DNA from: Mycolicibacterium sp. YH-1
GTDB lineage: Bacteria; Actinomycetota; Actinomycetes; Mycobacteriales; Mycobacteriaceae
Length of the DNA stretch: 64,000 nucleotides
Reading direction: 5' to 3'
Assembly: GCF_022557175.1 (NCBI RefSeq)
Contig: NZ_CP092915.1
Span: 2,914,001 to 2,978,000 of the forward strand
A model generated the notes under the pieces. That model saw only the letters and a list, made by a program, of their open reading frames with translations. It was not told the origin of the DNA and made no database searches. Made by a program: the position numbers and the translations under genes. Numbering within the stretch: the first letter of the stretch is position 1; each line of letters begins with the position of its first letter. Below, piece after piece: positions 38,539 to 45,747 of the stretch.

Positions 38539-39290
38539 CGGTGTACTTCATCGGCGCCGGACCCGGCGCGGCAGACCTGATCACCGTGCGTGGGCAGCGG
38601 CTGCTGCAGCGCTGCCCCGTGTGCCTCTACGCCGGGTCGATCATGCCCGAGGACCTGCTGGCGCTGTGCCCGCCCGAGGCGAAGGTCATCGACACCGGGC
38701 CGCTGAACCTCGATCAAATCATCTCCGAGCTCGCGGCCGCACACGCCGCCGGTCTCGACGTCGCCCGACTGCACTCCGGTGACCCGTCGCTGTACAGCGC
38801 GCTGGCCGAACAGTGCCGCAGGCTAGACGCATTGGGCGTGGACTGGGAGATCGTCCCGGGGGTGCCCGCATTCGCGGCCGCGGCGGCCGCGCTGGGTCGC
38901 GAGCTCACGGTGCCGGGGGTGGCGCAGACGGTGACGCTGAGCCGGGTGGCGACGCTGTCGACGGCGATGCCGCCGGGGGAGGATCTGCAGTCGTTGTGCG
39001 CTCCCGGCGCGACGCTGGTGCTGCACCTCGCGGCGGCGCAGATCGACACGATCGTGCCGGATCTGCTCGCCGGCGGCTACACCCCCGAGACGCCCTGCGC
39101 GGTGGTGGCGTTCGCGAGTTGGCCCAGCGAGACGGTGATCAAGTGCACGCTGGGTGAACTCGCGCAGCGCGTGCACGCCGAGGGCGTCACACGCACGGCG
39201 GTCATCATCGTCGGCAATGTGCTTGCGGCCGAGGGCTTCACCGACAGCTTTCTGTACTCGGCCGACCGTCGCCGCGGAAGCCGACACTGA
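38535..39290 (+). CDS. cobM: Precorrin-4 C11-methyltransferase CobM
   Basis: A 251-residue SAM-dependent tetrapyrrole methylase that methylates C11 of precorrin-4. VYFIGAGPGAADLITVRGQRLLQ, RLHSGDPSLYSALAEQ and EIVPGVPAFAAAAAALGRELTVPGV are family blocks. Within the group, CVCLYAGSIMPEDLLALCP-like sequence (here PVCLYAGSIMPEDLLALCPP) is characteristic of CobM/CbiF. ATG overlaps the cobL stop; three bases separate its stop from cobK. Confidence 0.95.
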   Translation: MTVYFIGAGPGAADLITVRGQRLLQRCPVCLYAGSIMPEDLLALCPPEAKVIDTGPLNLDQIISELAAAHAAGLDVARLHSGDPSLYSALAEQCRRLDALGVDWEIVPGVPAFAAAAAALGRELTVPGVAQTVTLSRVATLSTAMPPGEDLQSLCAPGATLVLHLAAAQIDTIVPDLLAGGYTPETPCAVVAFASWPSETVIKCTLGELAQRVHAEGVTRTAVIIVGNVLAAEGFTDSFLYSADRRRGSRH

Positions 39291-39293
39291 CCG

Positions 39294-40019
39294 ATGACCC
39301 GTGTCCTGCTGCTCGGTGGCACCTCCGAGGCGCGTGCGCTGGCCGCACGATTGCATCCGCAGACCGATATCGTCAGCTCACTGGCTGGACGGGTGCCCGA
39401 CCCGGCGCTACCCGTCGGGCCGGTGCGAATCGGCGGTTTCGGAGGCGTCGCCGGCCTGACCCGGTGGCTGGCGGACAACGACATCGGCGCAGTCGTCGAC
39501 GCAACCCATCCGTTCGCGGCCACCATCACCGCGAACGCGACCGCGGCGTGTCGCGAAACCGGCGTGCCGCACCTGGTGCTGGCCCGGCCGGCGTGGGCGC
39601 CCGGTGACGCCATCGTGGTCGAATCCGATGTGGCTGCTGCCAACACCGTTGCCGAGAGCGGCTTCTCGCGGGTCTTCTTGACCACGGGCCGCAGCGGCGC
39701 GGCGGCGTTCGCCCGTGTCGATGCGTGGTTTCTGATCAGGGCGGTGACACCGCCGCAGGACCATGAGCTGCCGCCCCGCCACGAACTACTCCTGTCGCGG
39801 GGCCCCTATCATCTCGACGGCGAGCGGGATCTGCTGGTGGCCAAGCAGATTGACGCGTTGGTGACCAAGAACAGCGGTGGCTCCATGACGCGGGCCAAGC
39901 TGGACGCCGCACACGAGCTCGGGGTTCCCGTCGTCATGGTGGACCGCCCGGCGCTGCCCGAGGGTGTGCATGCGGTGCCGACCGTCGCCGAGGCGGTCGA
40001 CTGGGTTAGAGCGCTCTGA
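39294..40019 (+). CDS. cobK: Precorrin-6A reductase CobK
   Basis: A 241-residue NADPH-dependent enzyme that reduces precorrin-6A to precorrin-6B. It opens with RVLLLGGTSEARALAARL, contains VVDATHPFAATITANATAACRETGVPHLVLARPAW, and ends with LVTKNSGGSMTRAKLDAAHELGVPVVMVDRP, all CobK/CbiJ hallmarks. Third gene of the cobLMK unit. Its end overlaps the convergent kinase by 14 bases. Confidence 0.95.
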   Translation: MTRVLLLGGTSEARALAARLHPQTDIVSSLAGRVPDPALPVGPVRIGGFGGVAGLTRWLADNDIGAVVDATHPFAATITANATAACRETGVPHLVLARPAWAPGDAIVVESDVAAANTVAESGFSRVFLTTGRSGAAAFARVDAWFLIRAVTPPQDHELPPRHELLLSRGPYHLDGERDLLVAKQIDALVTKNSGGSMTRAKLDAAHELGVPVVMVDRPALPEGVHAVPTVAEAVDWVRAL

Positions 40020-41085
40020 CGAGTTCCAGGCTGCCCAGATCGCGGATCGCCTGACAGCCGCGCTCGAGCATCACCAGCATCATGTCGTCGCCGCGCTCGG
40101 TCGAGATGGCGAAGGCGCACCCGAGTACCGACAGCAGCGGCACCTGCAGCATGCCCACCCGGTAGTCGCGCCAGCATGTCTCGCGGTCGTAATCGGCGAT
40201 GCCGTAACTCAATAGCTCCGCGTAGTAGGTGGAGACCAGGTCCTCGTCGGAGGATGCCCGCGCGGCGGGGAGCAGGCTGGTTCCGGTGAAGTAGGCCAGG
40301 TCCCGCGCGGGCAGACCGACACCCAGTGTCTGCCAGTCCACGACGGTCACGCGAGTCCGGTCGGGGTCGAACAGCATGTTGTCGAGGCGATAGTCACCGT
40401 GCATCAGTGAGAATCGGTCGCGGTCGGCCAGCAGCCACTGCGCGACCATCGACATGGCCTCGGTCGTCGTATCGCGGTCCTCGGCGCTCATCCGTGTGCC
40501 GAGCCGTTCCAGTGTGATCTGGGTGGCCATCACCGCGATGTCACCGAGACCCTTGATGGCGTCATCGGTCGTCAACGACATGGCCAAGCCAGGGAAGTCG
40601 ACCCACCTGGGGTCGCACCAGGTGGGTCCGTGCAGTCCGGCCAACGCCTTGACTCCCAGGGCCGCCTCGGCCGACGAGCATCCGCCGATCTGGTCGCCCT
40701 GCACGGCGGGTGCCATATCGGCGAGCAGCAGAACGAAATCGCCGCCGTCGGAGGAGATGTCGCAGTAGAAGTGCTGCGGGATCGGGATACGGACGAGGCC
40801 GGCAACGTCGGCATAGAAGGCGTGTTCCGACCGGTAGCCGAGCGCCACCCGTTCGCGTACGGCGTCGTCCTGGGATGACAGTTTGATCGCGAAGGTGGCG
40901 GGCAGTTCGGGGTGCTCGGATGCGTAGCCGACCGCGATGCGGTAGGTGGCGCCGGTCTGCCCGGTCCCGATCGGAGTCACGTCGACCGAACTGATCTCGG
41001 CCTGCAGCACGGTCTGCAGCCATTGCGGCGTCACGTCCGCCGGGCTACGGGGAATTGAGAGGGCCATCCCGGAGCCAGAGGTCAT
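40006..41085 (-). CDS. Aminoglycoside/choline-kinase-like (EcKL/APH fold) phosphotransferase
   Basis: A 359-residue small-molecule kinase of the phosphotransferase (APH-like) superfamily. The catalytic loop is LMHGDYRLDNMLFD and the metal-binding segment TVVDWQTLGVG; the N-lobe has IGTGQTGATYRIAV as a glycine-rich loop and TFAIKLSSQ with the ATP-binding lysine. Its overall form matches the ecdysteroid-kinase-like group common in mycobacteria. The substrate is unknown. ATG at 41085 follows a well-formed promoter (TTGACA-17-TAGCGT); an in-frame ATG at 41067 is possible. It interrupts the cob genes and is probably unrelated to them. Confidence 0.8.
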   Translation of the reverse strand: MTSGSGMALSIPRSPADVTPQWLQTVLQAEISSVDVTPIGTGQTGATYRIAVGYASEHPELPATFAIKLSSQDDAVRERVALGYRSEHAFYADVAGLVRIPIPQHFYCDISSDGGDFVLLLADMAPAVQGDQIGGCSSAEAALGVKALAGLHGPTWCDPRWVDFPGLAMSLTTDDAIKGLGDIAVMATQITLERLGTRMSAEDRDTTTEAMSMVAQWLLADRDRFSLMHGDYRLDNMLFDPDRTRVTVVDWQTLGVGLPARDLAYFTGTSLLPAARASSDEDLVSTYYAELLSYGIADYDRETCWRDYRVGMLQVPLLSVLGCAFAISTERGDDMMLVMLERGCQAIRDLGSLELVRAL

Positions 41086-41093
41086 GCCGCGTG

Positions 41094-41122
41094 ACGCTAA
41101 TCGCAGTACTGACAGCTGTCAA
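41094..41122 (-). promoter_or_regulatory. SigA-type promoter of the kinase gene with overlapping palindrome
   Basis: Read on the minus strand, TTGACA (41117-41122) and TAGCGT (41094-41099) are separated by 17 bases, close to consensus. The -35 is part of the perfect palindrome TGACAGCTGTCA (41110-41121), a candidate repressor site. The leader would be only a few bases. Confidence 0.65.
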
Positions 41123-41148
41123 CGATCTTCGACAGGAGTCAGCAGTGT

Positions 41149-42624
41149 TCAGCCGGGGTATCGGCGGAGCGTGTAGACGCGGTCACCGGATCCGTTGGAC
41201 TGCCACCGGGTCTGCGACGAGCCGATGATGAGCAGGCATCGCATGTCGACGTCGGCGGGGTCGAGATCGCCCAGCGCCACGACCTTGACGTGCTCCTTCG
41301 GACCGGACACATCACGGCCGATCACCACCGGGGTGGCGGGGTCGCGGTGCTCGAGCAGCAGGTCGCGCATGGCGCCGACCTGCCATGTCCTGGTCTTGGA
41401 GGCGGGGTTGTAGATCGCCAGCACCATGTCGGCGGTGGCTGCGGCGGTGAGCCTCGCGGCGATGACGTCCCACGGCTTGAGCCGATCGGACAGCGATATG
41501 ACGGCGTAGTCGTGCCCGAGTGGCGCCCCGACCCGGCTGGCGACGGCCTGGGCCGCCGTCATCGCGGGTATCACCCGCACGTCGACACCGGGCCAGTCCT
41601 CGGCCTCCTCGAGCACGGCGGTGGCCATCGCGAACACACCGGGATCACCCGAGGAGATGACGGCCACCGCGCGGCCCTGCTCGGCGAGCTCGCAGGCGAG
41701 TCGGGCACGGGCCGGTTCGTCGGTGTTATCGCTGGGGTGCCGCGTCTGACCGTCACGGGCGCCGATGCGGTCCAGATACGGCCCGTAGCCGATCAGGTCG
41801 GTGGCGGCGGCCAGTTCACGTCGGGACTGAGGGGTGATCCAGTCGGCGTCACCGGGACCCAGCCCGATCACCGCGACACTGCCCTGGGACTGTGCCGGTC
41901 GCGGTGTCATACCGGGCAGCATCGCCAGGGCGAAGTAGGGCACCGCGTCGGCGTCGGCGTCGGCTGCGGGCAACACGCGCTGCTCGGTGGTGCTGGCCCG
42001 TTCCACGTAGAACGCGTCGTCGATCCGGCCCGTCGCCGAGAGTGCCTCCCGCACAGCCGGGTAGGACCGGCCGAGCTTGAGCACCACCGCGGCGTCGGTA
42101 TCCCGCAGCCGCCTGCGCAGCTCGTCGGGTGGCAGGGTGCCGGGCAGGATCGTCAGCACCTCGTCGCCCTGTACCAACGGCGTGCCGGTAGCGGCCGATG
42201 CTGCGCTCACCGAGGTCACCCCTGGCACGATGACCGCCTGGAATCGCGAGGTGAGCCGGGTGTGCATGTGCATGTAGGAGCTGTAGAAGAGCGGGTCGCC
42301 CTCGGCCAGCAGCGCGACATTGCGGCCGGCTTCGAGGTGGACGGCGATGCGGTCGGCTGACTCGCGGTAGAAGTCCTCCATCGCGCCCGCGTAACCACCG
42401 GGGTGGTCGGTGGTCTCGATGGTCACGGGGTAGACGAGGTGCTCCTCGATCTGACCGTCGCGCAGGTATGGCTCGGCGATGCGGCGAGCGATGCTGCGGC
42501 CGTGGCGCGCGCTGTGATAGGCCACGACGTCGGCCTCACCGATCACACGGGCCGCCTTGACGGTGACGAGTTCAGGGTCGCCGGGGCCCAGTCCCACACC
42601 CCAGAGGGTTCCGACTTGGCTCAT
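41149..42624 (-). CDS. cobIJ: Fused precorrin-2 C20- and precorrin-3B C17-methyltransferase CobIJ
   Basis: A 491-residue fusion of two tetrapyrrole methylases. Residues ~1-240 are CobI ([62 protein letters not shown]), which methylates C20 of precorrin-2. Residues ~248-491 are CobJ ([70 protein letters not shown]), which carries out ring contraction and C17 methylation of precorrin-3B. The fusion is normal for mycobacteria. ATG at 42624 overlaps the cobH stop (ATGA). Last gene of the tauD-cobG-cobH-cobIJ unit. Confidence 0.95.
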   Translation of the reverse strand: MSQVGTLWGVGLGPGDPELVTVKAARVIGEADVVAYHSARHGRSIARRIAEPYLRDGQIEEHLVYPVTIETTDHPGGYAGAMEDFYRESADRIAVHLEAGRNVALLAEGDPLFYSSYMHMHTRLTSRFQAVIVPGVTSVSAASAATGTPLVQGDEVLTILPGTLPPDELRRRLRDTDAAVVLKLGRSYPAVREALSATGRIDDAFYVERASTTEQRVLPAADADADAVPYFALAMLPGMTPRPAQSQGSVAVIGLGPGDADWITPQSRRELAAATDLIGYGPYLDRIGARDGQTRHPSDNTDEPARARLACELAEQGRAVAVISSGDPGVFAMATAVLEEAEDWPGVDVRVIPAMTAAQAVASRVGAPLGHDYAVISLSDRLKPWDVIAARLTAAATADMVLAIYNPASKTRTWQVGAMRDLLLEHRDPATPVVIGRDVSGPKEHVKVVALGDLDPADVDMRCLLIIGSSQTRWQSNGSGDRVYTLRRYPG

Positions 42625-43247
42625 TCGTGGACGCTCGCAATCGCGTTGACCGCGGCGGCGGCCATCGCACTTCCGCCGCGTCTGCCGGTCACCACCAGGT
42701 AGGACATACCGCGTGGACGCTCGATCAGCTCCTGTTTGGACTGGGCCGATCCGACGAAGCCGACGGGTCCGCCCAGCACCGCCGCGGGCGTCGGTGCACC
42801 CTCGTCGAGCAGTTCGAGCAACCGGAACAGAGCCGTCGGGGCGTTGCCGATGGCCACTACCGCGCCGCCGAGGCGATCGGCCCACAGGTCGACCGCGGCA
42901 GCCGAGCGGGTGCTGCCGAGCTGGGCGGCAAGATCGGCGGCGCGGGGATCGGCGACCAGCGAGACGACCTCGTTGTCGGCGGGAAGTCGTGACCGGGTGA
43001 TACCCGCGGCCACCATCGACGAGTCGCACAGCACCGGTGCGCCCGAGGTCAGCGCGGCATGGGCGCGGGTGACCACGTCGTCGGTGAACGCGACGTGTTC
43101 GGTGACGTCGACCTGCCCGCAGGTGTGGATCAGGCGCACCACGACGCGTGACACATCGTCGGGGAAGCGCGCCAGGTCAGCCTCCGCGCGAATGGTTGCG
43201 AACGACTGCCGGTAGATCTCCGCCGCGTCGCGGGTGTAGTCCAGCAC
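42621..43247 (-). CDS. cobH: Precorrin-8X methylmutase CobH
   Basis: A 208-residue isomerase that moves the C11 methyl of precorrin-8X to C12, giving hydrogenobyrinate. The catalytic histidine lies in [43 protein letters not shown] and [21 protein letters not shown] are family blocks. Start GTG at 43247, nine bases after cobG; it is coupled to cobIJ by ATGA. Confidence 0.96.
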   Translation of the reverse strand: MLDYTRDAAEIYRQSFATIRAEADLARFPDDVSRVVVRLIHTCGQVDVTEHVAFTDDVVTRAHAALTSGAPVLCDSSMVAAGITRSRLPADNEVVSLVADPRAADLAAQLGSTRSAAAVDLWADRLGGAVVAIGNAPTALFRLLELLDEGAPTPAAVLGGPVGFVGSAQSKQELIERPRGMSYLVVTGRRGGSAMAAAAVNAIASVHE

Positions 43248-43256
43248 GCGATCACC

Positions 43257-44369
43257 CTACGGGTGGCGTGGCACGTAGCCGTCCCCGGTCGCCACCAGTA
43301 CCTCACCGACGGGCGGCGCCCCGCAGGCGCGTTCACACCCGACGAAGTGCCGGTGGGTGTCGGCGGGCTGCAGGGCGGCGTCCGCCGCGTCGCGACGGAC
43401 ATCAGCGGCCGAGTGATCGCATCCCGGGCTGCCAGTGCAGGCGCTGACCGACAGCCACGGCGAGGTGGCATCGAACACCAGGCCCTGGGGCGCCAAAACC
43501 CGCAGCGCGGCATCCGCGACGTCCTCGTCGACATCGCACACCACCACCGACCGCCACGGCGTGATCACCAGCGGCGCGTCGACAGCGGCCAGGAACGCGG
43601 CGGCTCTGGCCTCCAGTACGCCCAACGGCACGGCGGCGCCGAGTGCGACCCTGCCATCGCGTTGGGCGATCCACCCGACCGGCGGAGCCATCACGGGTGG
43701 CCAGGTCCGGCCCGGCTCGGCGGTTCTCGGCAGACCCGTCAGCAGAACGTCGGCATCGTCGAGTTCCTTCGCGCGCCAGGACTTTCCGCGCACATCGACG
43801 AACCTGGCGGCGACGGCGGTCAGCGTGGTGATGACGTCAGCCGCCGGCACGCGCACGCCGGTGTCGACACCGGCGACCAGCAGTGCCGCGTGATCGGGTG
43901 TCAGCAGGTGCACGCCGACATCGGCACCCAGGCCCGACACGTCGCCGCGGCCGTCGTCGAGGGCGAACATGAACCGTCCGGGCAGCCGCGCGAGTCGGGG
44001 ATCGCCCTGGATGGCCTCGTCCAGACCCAGCACCAGGGGGCGGACGTCCCCCTCGCCGCCGTGGCGACCCGACAGCGGTGAGGCGACGATATTGCGCACC
44101 CGCTCGTGGCTGGCCGAGGGGAGGAGCCCGGCGGCGGCGATGGCATCGGCGAGCGCCGGTGGATCGCTGACGGCACGAATCTGGATGTTGCCGCGCGAGG
44201 TGAGTTCCATTGCCGGTGAGCCGAAGCGCTGCGCGGCGATGGCCAGTGCGGCCAACTGCCCGGCGTCGATCATCCCGCCCGGAAGCCGCACCCGTGCCAA
44301 CGCGCCGTCCGCGGCCTGGTGCACCTGCAGTGCGCCGGGGCAGGCGTCGTCGTCGCGATCTCGGGCCAC
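43257..44369 (-). CDS. cobG: Precorrin-3B synthase CobG
   Basis: A 370-residue monooxygenase of the sulfite/nitrite reductase fold that hydroxylates precorrin-3A in the aerobic cobalamin route. GALQVHQAADGALARVRLPGG and MELTSRGNIQIRAV are the ferredoxin-like half domains. The C-terminal cysteines in SACTGSPGCDHSA and FVGCERACGAPPVGEVLV provide the [4Fe-4S] ligands. GTG at 44369. It is four bases downstream of the TauD-type gene. The presence of CobG places this in the oxygen-dependent pathway. Confidence 0.94.
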   Translation of the reverse strand: MARDRDDDACPGALQVHQAADGALARVRLPGGMIDAGQLAALAIAAQRFGSPAMELTSRGNIQIRAVSDPPALADAIAAAGLLPSASHERVRNIVASPLSGRHGGEGDVRPLVLGLDEAIQGDPRLARLPGRFMFALDDGRGDVSGLGADVGVHLLTPDHAALLVAGVDTGVRVPAADVITTLTAVAARFVDVRGKSWRAKELDDADVLLTGLPRTAEPGRTWPPVMAPPVGWIAQRDGRVALGAAVPLGVLEARAAAFLAAVDAPLVITPWRSVVVCDVDEDVADAALRVLAPQGLVFDATSPWLSVSACTGSPGCDHSAADVRRDAADAALQPADTHRHFVGCERACGAPPVGEVLVATGDGYVPRHP

Positions 44370-44373
44370 CCGT

Positions 44374-45315
44374 CTACGGTACGGCGGCCAGCCTCGCGGT
44401 GAATCCGGAAGGGGTCACGACCTCGGAGTAGTGCGACGCGTCGCCTGCGATGACGCGGCTGGGCGCGCCGTGCACGTCGACGGGGATGTCACCGGCCAGC
44501 GTGACCCGGCTCAGCCTGCGGTACTGGTCGTCGTAGTCCGACACCGCATAGTGCTGTGTGGCGCGGTTGTCCCAGATGGCCAGGTCGCCCAGCTGCCAGT
44601 TCCACCGGATCGTGTTCTCCAGCCGTGTCACCCGGGCCTGCAGCAGGGCGAGCAGCGTCGCCGACTCCGCCGACCCGAGCCCGACGAAGCGCTTCACGAA
44701 GTGGCCAAGCAGCAGCACGCGCCGGCCCGTCTCCGGGTGTATCCGAACCACCGGGTGCTCCGTCTCGTAGACGTCGGAGACGAACTCGTCGCGGTAGGCG
44801 CGGATGGTGTCCGCACTCTGGTCGATGCGCTCATCGACGTCCCGCACGTAGTCGTAGTCATTGGTGTGGATGGCGCGCAGGTTCTCGACCAGCAACCGAA
44901 GTGGTTCGGGGAGTTGGTCATAGGCCGCCTCGGTCGACGCCCACGTCGTGGTGCCCCCGTACTCCGGCAGTGTGACGGCGCGCAGGAGTGAGGCCTTGGG
45001 CACGCGGTCGACGAACGTGACGTCGGTGTGCCAGGAGTTGGCCTTGTCGTACCGGGAGTCGATGGGCAGCACGTCGGTGCCGCGCGACAGCACCGTGGGG
45101 TGCGCGAGCGTCGGCGTGCCGAGCGTCCTGGCAACGGCCAGCTGTGTGTCGTCATCCACATGGTGTTGGCCGCGGAAGAAGATGACCTTGTGGGTCAGCA
45201 GTGCATCGTTGATCGCCGTGACGGTGTGACGGTCGAGGTCACCGTCCAGTCGTACGCCGTCGACTCGGGCCCCGATGTGGGCGCCCAACTTGACGATGAC
45301 GGGGGAGTTGGTCAT
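44374..45315 (-). CDS. TauD-family Fe(II)/2-oxoglutarate dioxygenase (Rv3406-like alkylsulfatase)
   Basis: A 313-residue non-heme iron dioxygenase that should couple 2-oxoglutarate decarboxylation to hydroxylation and loss of sulfite or sulfate from an organosulfur compound. The iron triad is the HxD in [10 protein letters not shown] and the His in [10 protein letters not shown]; the 2-oxoglutarate arginine is in [12 protein letters not shown]. It resembles Rv3406, a type II alkyl sulfatase, over its full length ([22 protein letters not shown] and others). It is the promoter-proximal gene of the cobG-cobH-cobIJ unit, an unexpected pairing. ATG at 45315. Confidence 0.88.
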   Translation of the reverse strand: MTNSPVIVKLGAHIGARVDGVRLDGDLDRHTVTAINDALLTHKVIFFRGQHHVDDDTQLAVARTLGTPTLAHPTVLSRGTDVLPIDSRYDKANSWHTDVTFVDRVPKASLLRAVTLPEYGGTTTWASTEAAYDQLPEPLRLLVENLRAIHTNDYDYVRDVDERIDQSADTIRAYRDEFVSDVYETEHPVVRIHPETGRRVLLLGHFVKRFVGLGSAESATLLALLQARVTRLENTIRWNWQLGDLAIWDNRATQHYAVSDYDDQYRRLSRVTLAGDIPVDVHGAPSRVIAGDASHYSEVVTPSGFTARLAAVP

Positions 45316-45408
45316 GGAGCCATTGCCTCAAAACGGGGCGGACCTGACCACCATTTCAACCGGGCCGAGCAATAGTCCGTGGTGACCGCGGGCCACCGAT
45401 AGTCGGGG

Positions 45409-45424
45409 TGTGACCTGTGTCACC
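45409..45424. promoter_or_regulatory. CRP-like binding site in the tauD / small-ORF divergent region
   Basis: TGTGACCTGTGTCACC matches the CRP consensus TGTGA-N6-TCACA except for the last base. It lies in the 243-base region (45316-45558) between two divergent genes, about 95 bases from tauD and 135 from the small ORF. The rest of that region holds a CGTGTG/CACACG inverted repeat (45432-45437 and 45448-45453) and no other gene that I can see. Confidence 0.5.
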
Positions 45425-45558
45425 AAATCGCCGTGTGTGTTCCGTGCCACACGAAAGTTCGGAATGCGGTACCGGCGGTATTACGTTCTGAGAAGCACCG
45501 TTTGCCAGCAGTATTCGCGACAGTGGAGTCGGCGGACGGATGACAGAGAGGAATCGCA

Positions 45559-45666
45559 ATGCTCGCACTCATGGCTTTGGGAGCAGCGCTCGGACTGATG
45601 GTCATCGGATTCGGCCTGCCGTACCGGGACACCTGGCACAGCCGCTGGGGCAACGACCACCGCTGA
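45559..45666 (+). CDS. 35-residue single-pass membrane peptide
   Basis: ATG at 45559 behind AGAGAGGA opens a 36-codon frame encoding MLALMALGAALGLMVIGFGL, then a polar tail YRDTWHSRWGNDHR. It is one membrane helix followed by a basic/aromatic C terminus. Start, ribosome site and hydrophobic pattern look genuine. It lies 81 bases before cobN on the same strand. Function unknown; candidates are a small partner of a cobalt or cobalamin membrane complex, or an unrelated stress peptide. Confidence 0.55.
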   Translation: MLALMALGAALGLMVIGFGLPYRDTWHSRWGNDHR

Positions 45667-45674
45667 GGCCTGCC

Positions 45675-45728
45675 CGCCCGGCGTGATAGGCGGATCACCG
45701 TGATCGGTGGCTGCCCAGGCGCCGGGCG
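45675..45728 (+). promoter_or_regulatory. Nested inverted repeats in the cobN leader
   Basis: CGCCCGGCG (45675-45683) pairs exactly with CGCCGGGCG (45720-45728); inside lies GATCA-CCG-TGATC (45693-45705). The structure fills most of the 81-base gap before cobN. It could end the small-ORF transcript or act as a leader. It does not look like a cobalamin riboswitch. AACAAT (45737-45742), which keeps A2 and T6 of a -10, is placed to give a leaderless cobN message starting at the GTG. Confidence 0.5.
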
Positions 45729-45747
45729 ACATGGGTAACAATGGTGC

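Noticed and set aside
45316..45747. Cobalamin riboswitch upstream of cobN or tauD
   Set aside because: I looked for the B12 box and the long conserved scaffold; only simple inverted repeats and a CRP-like site are present.
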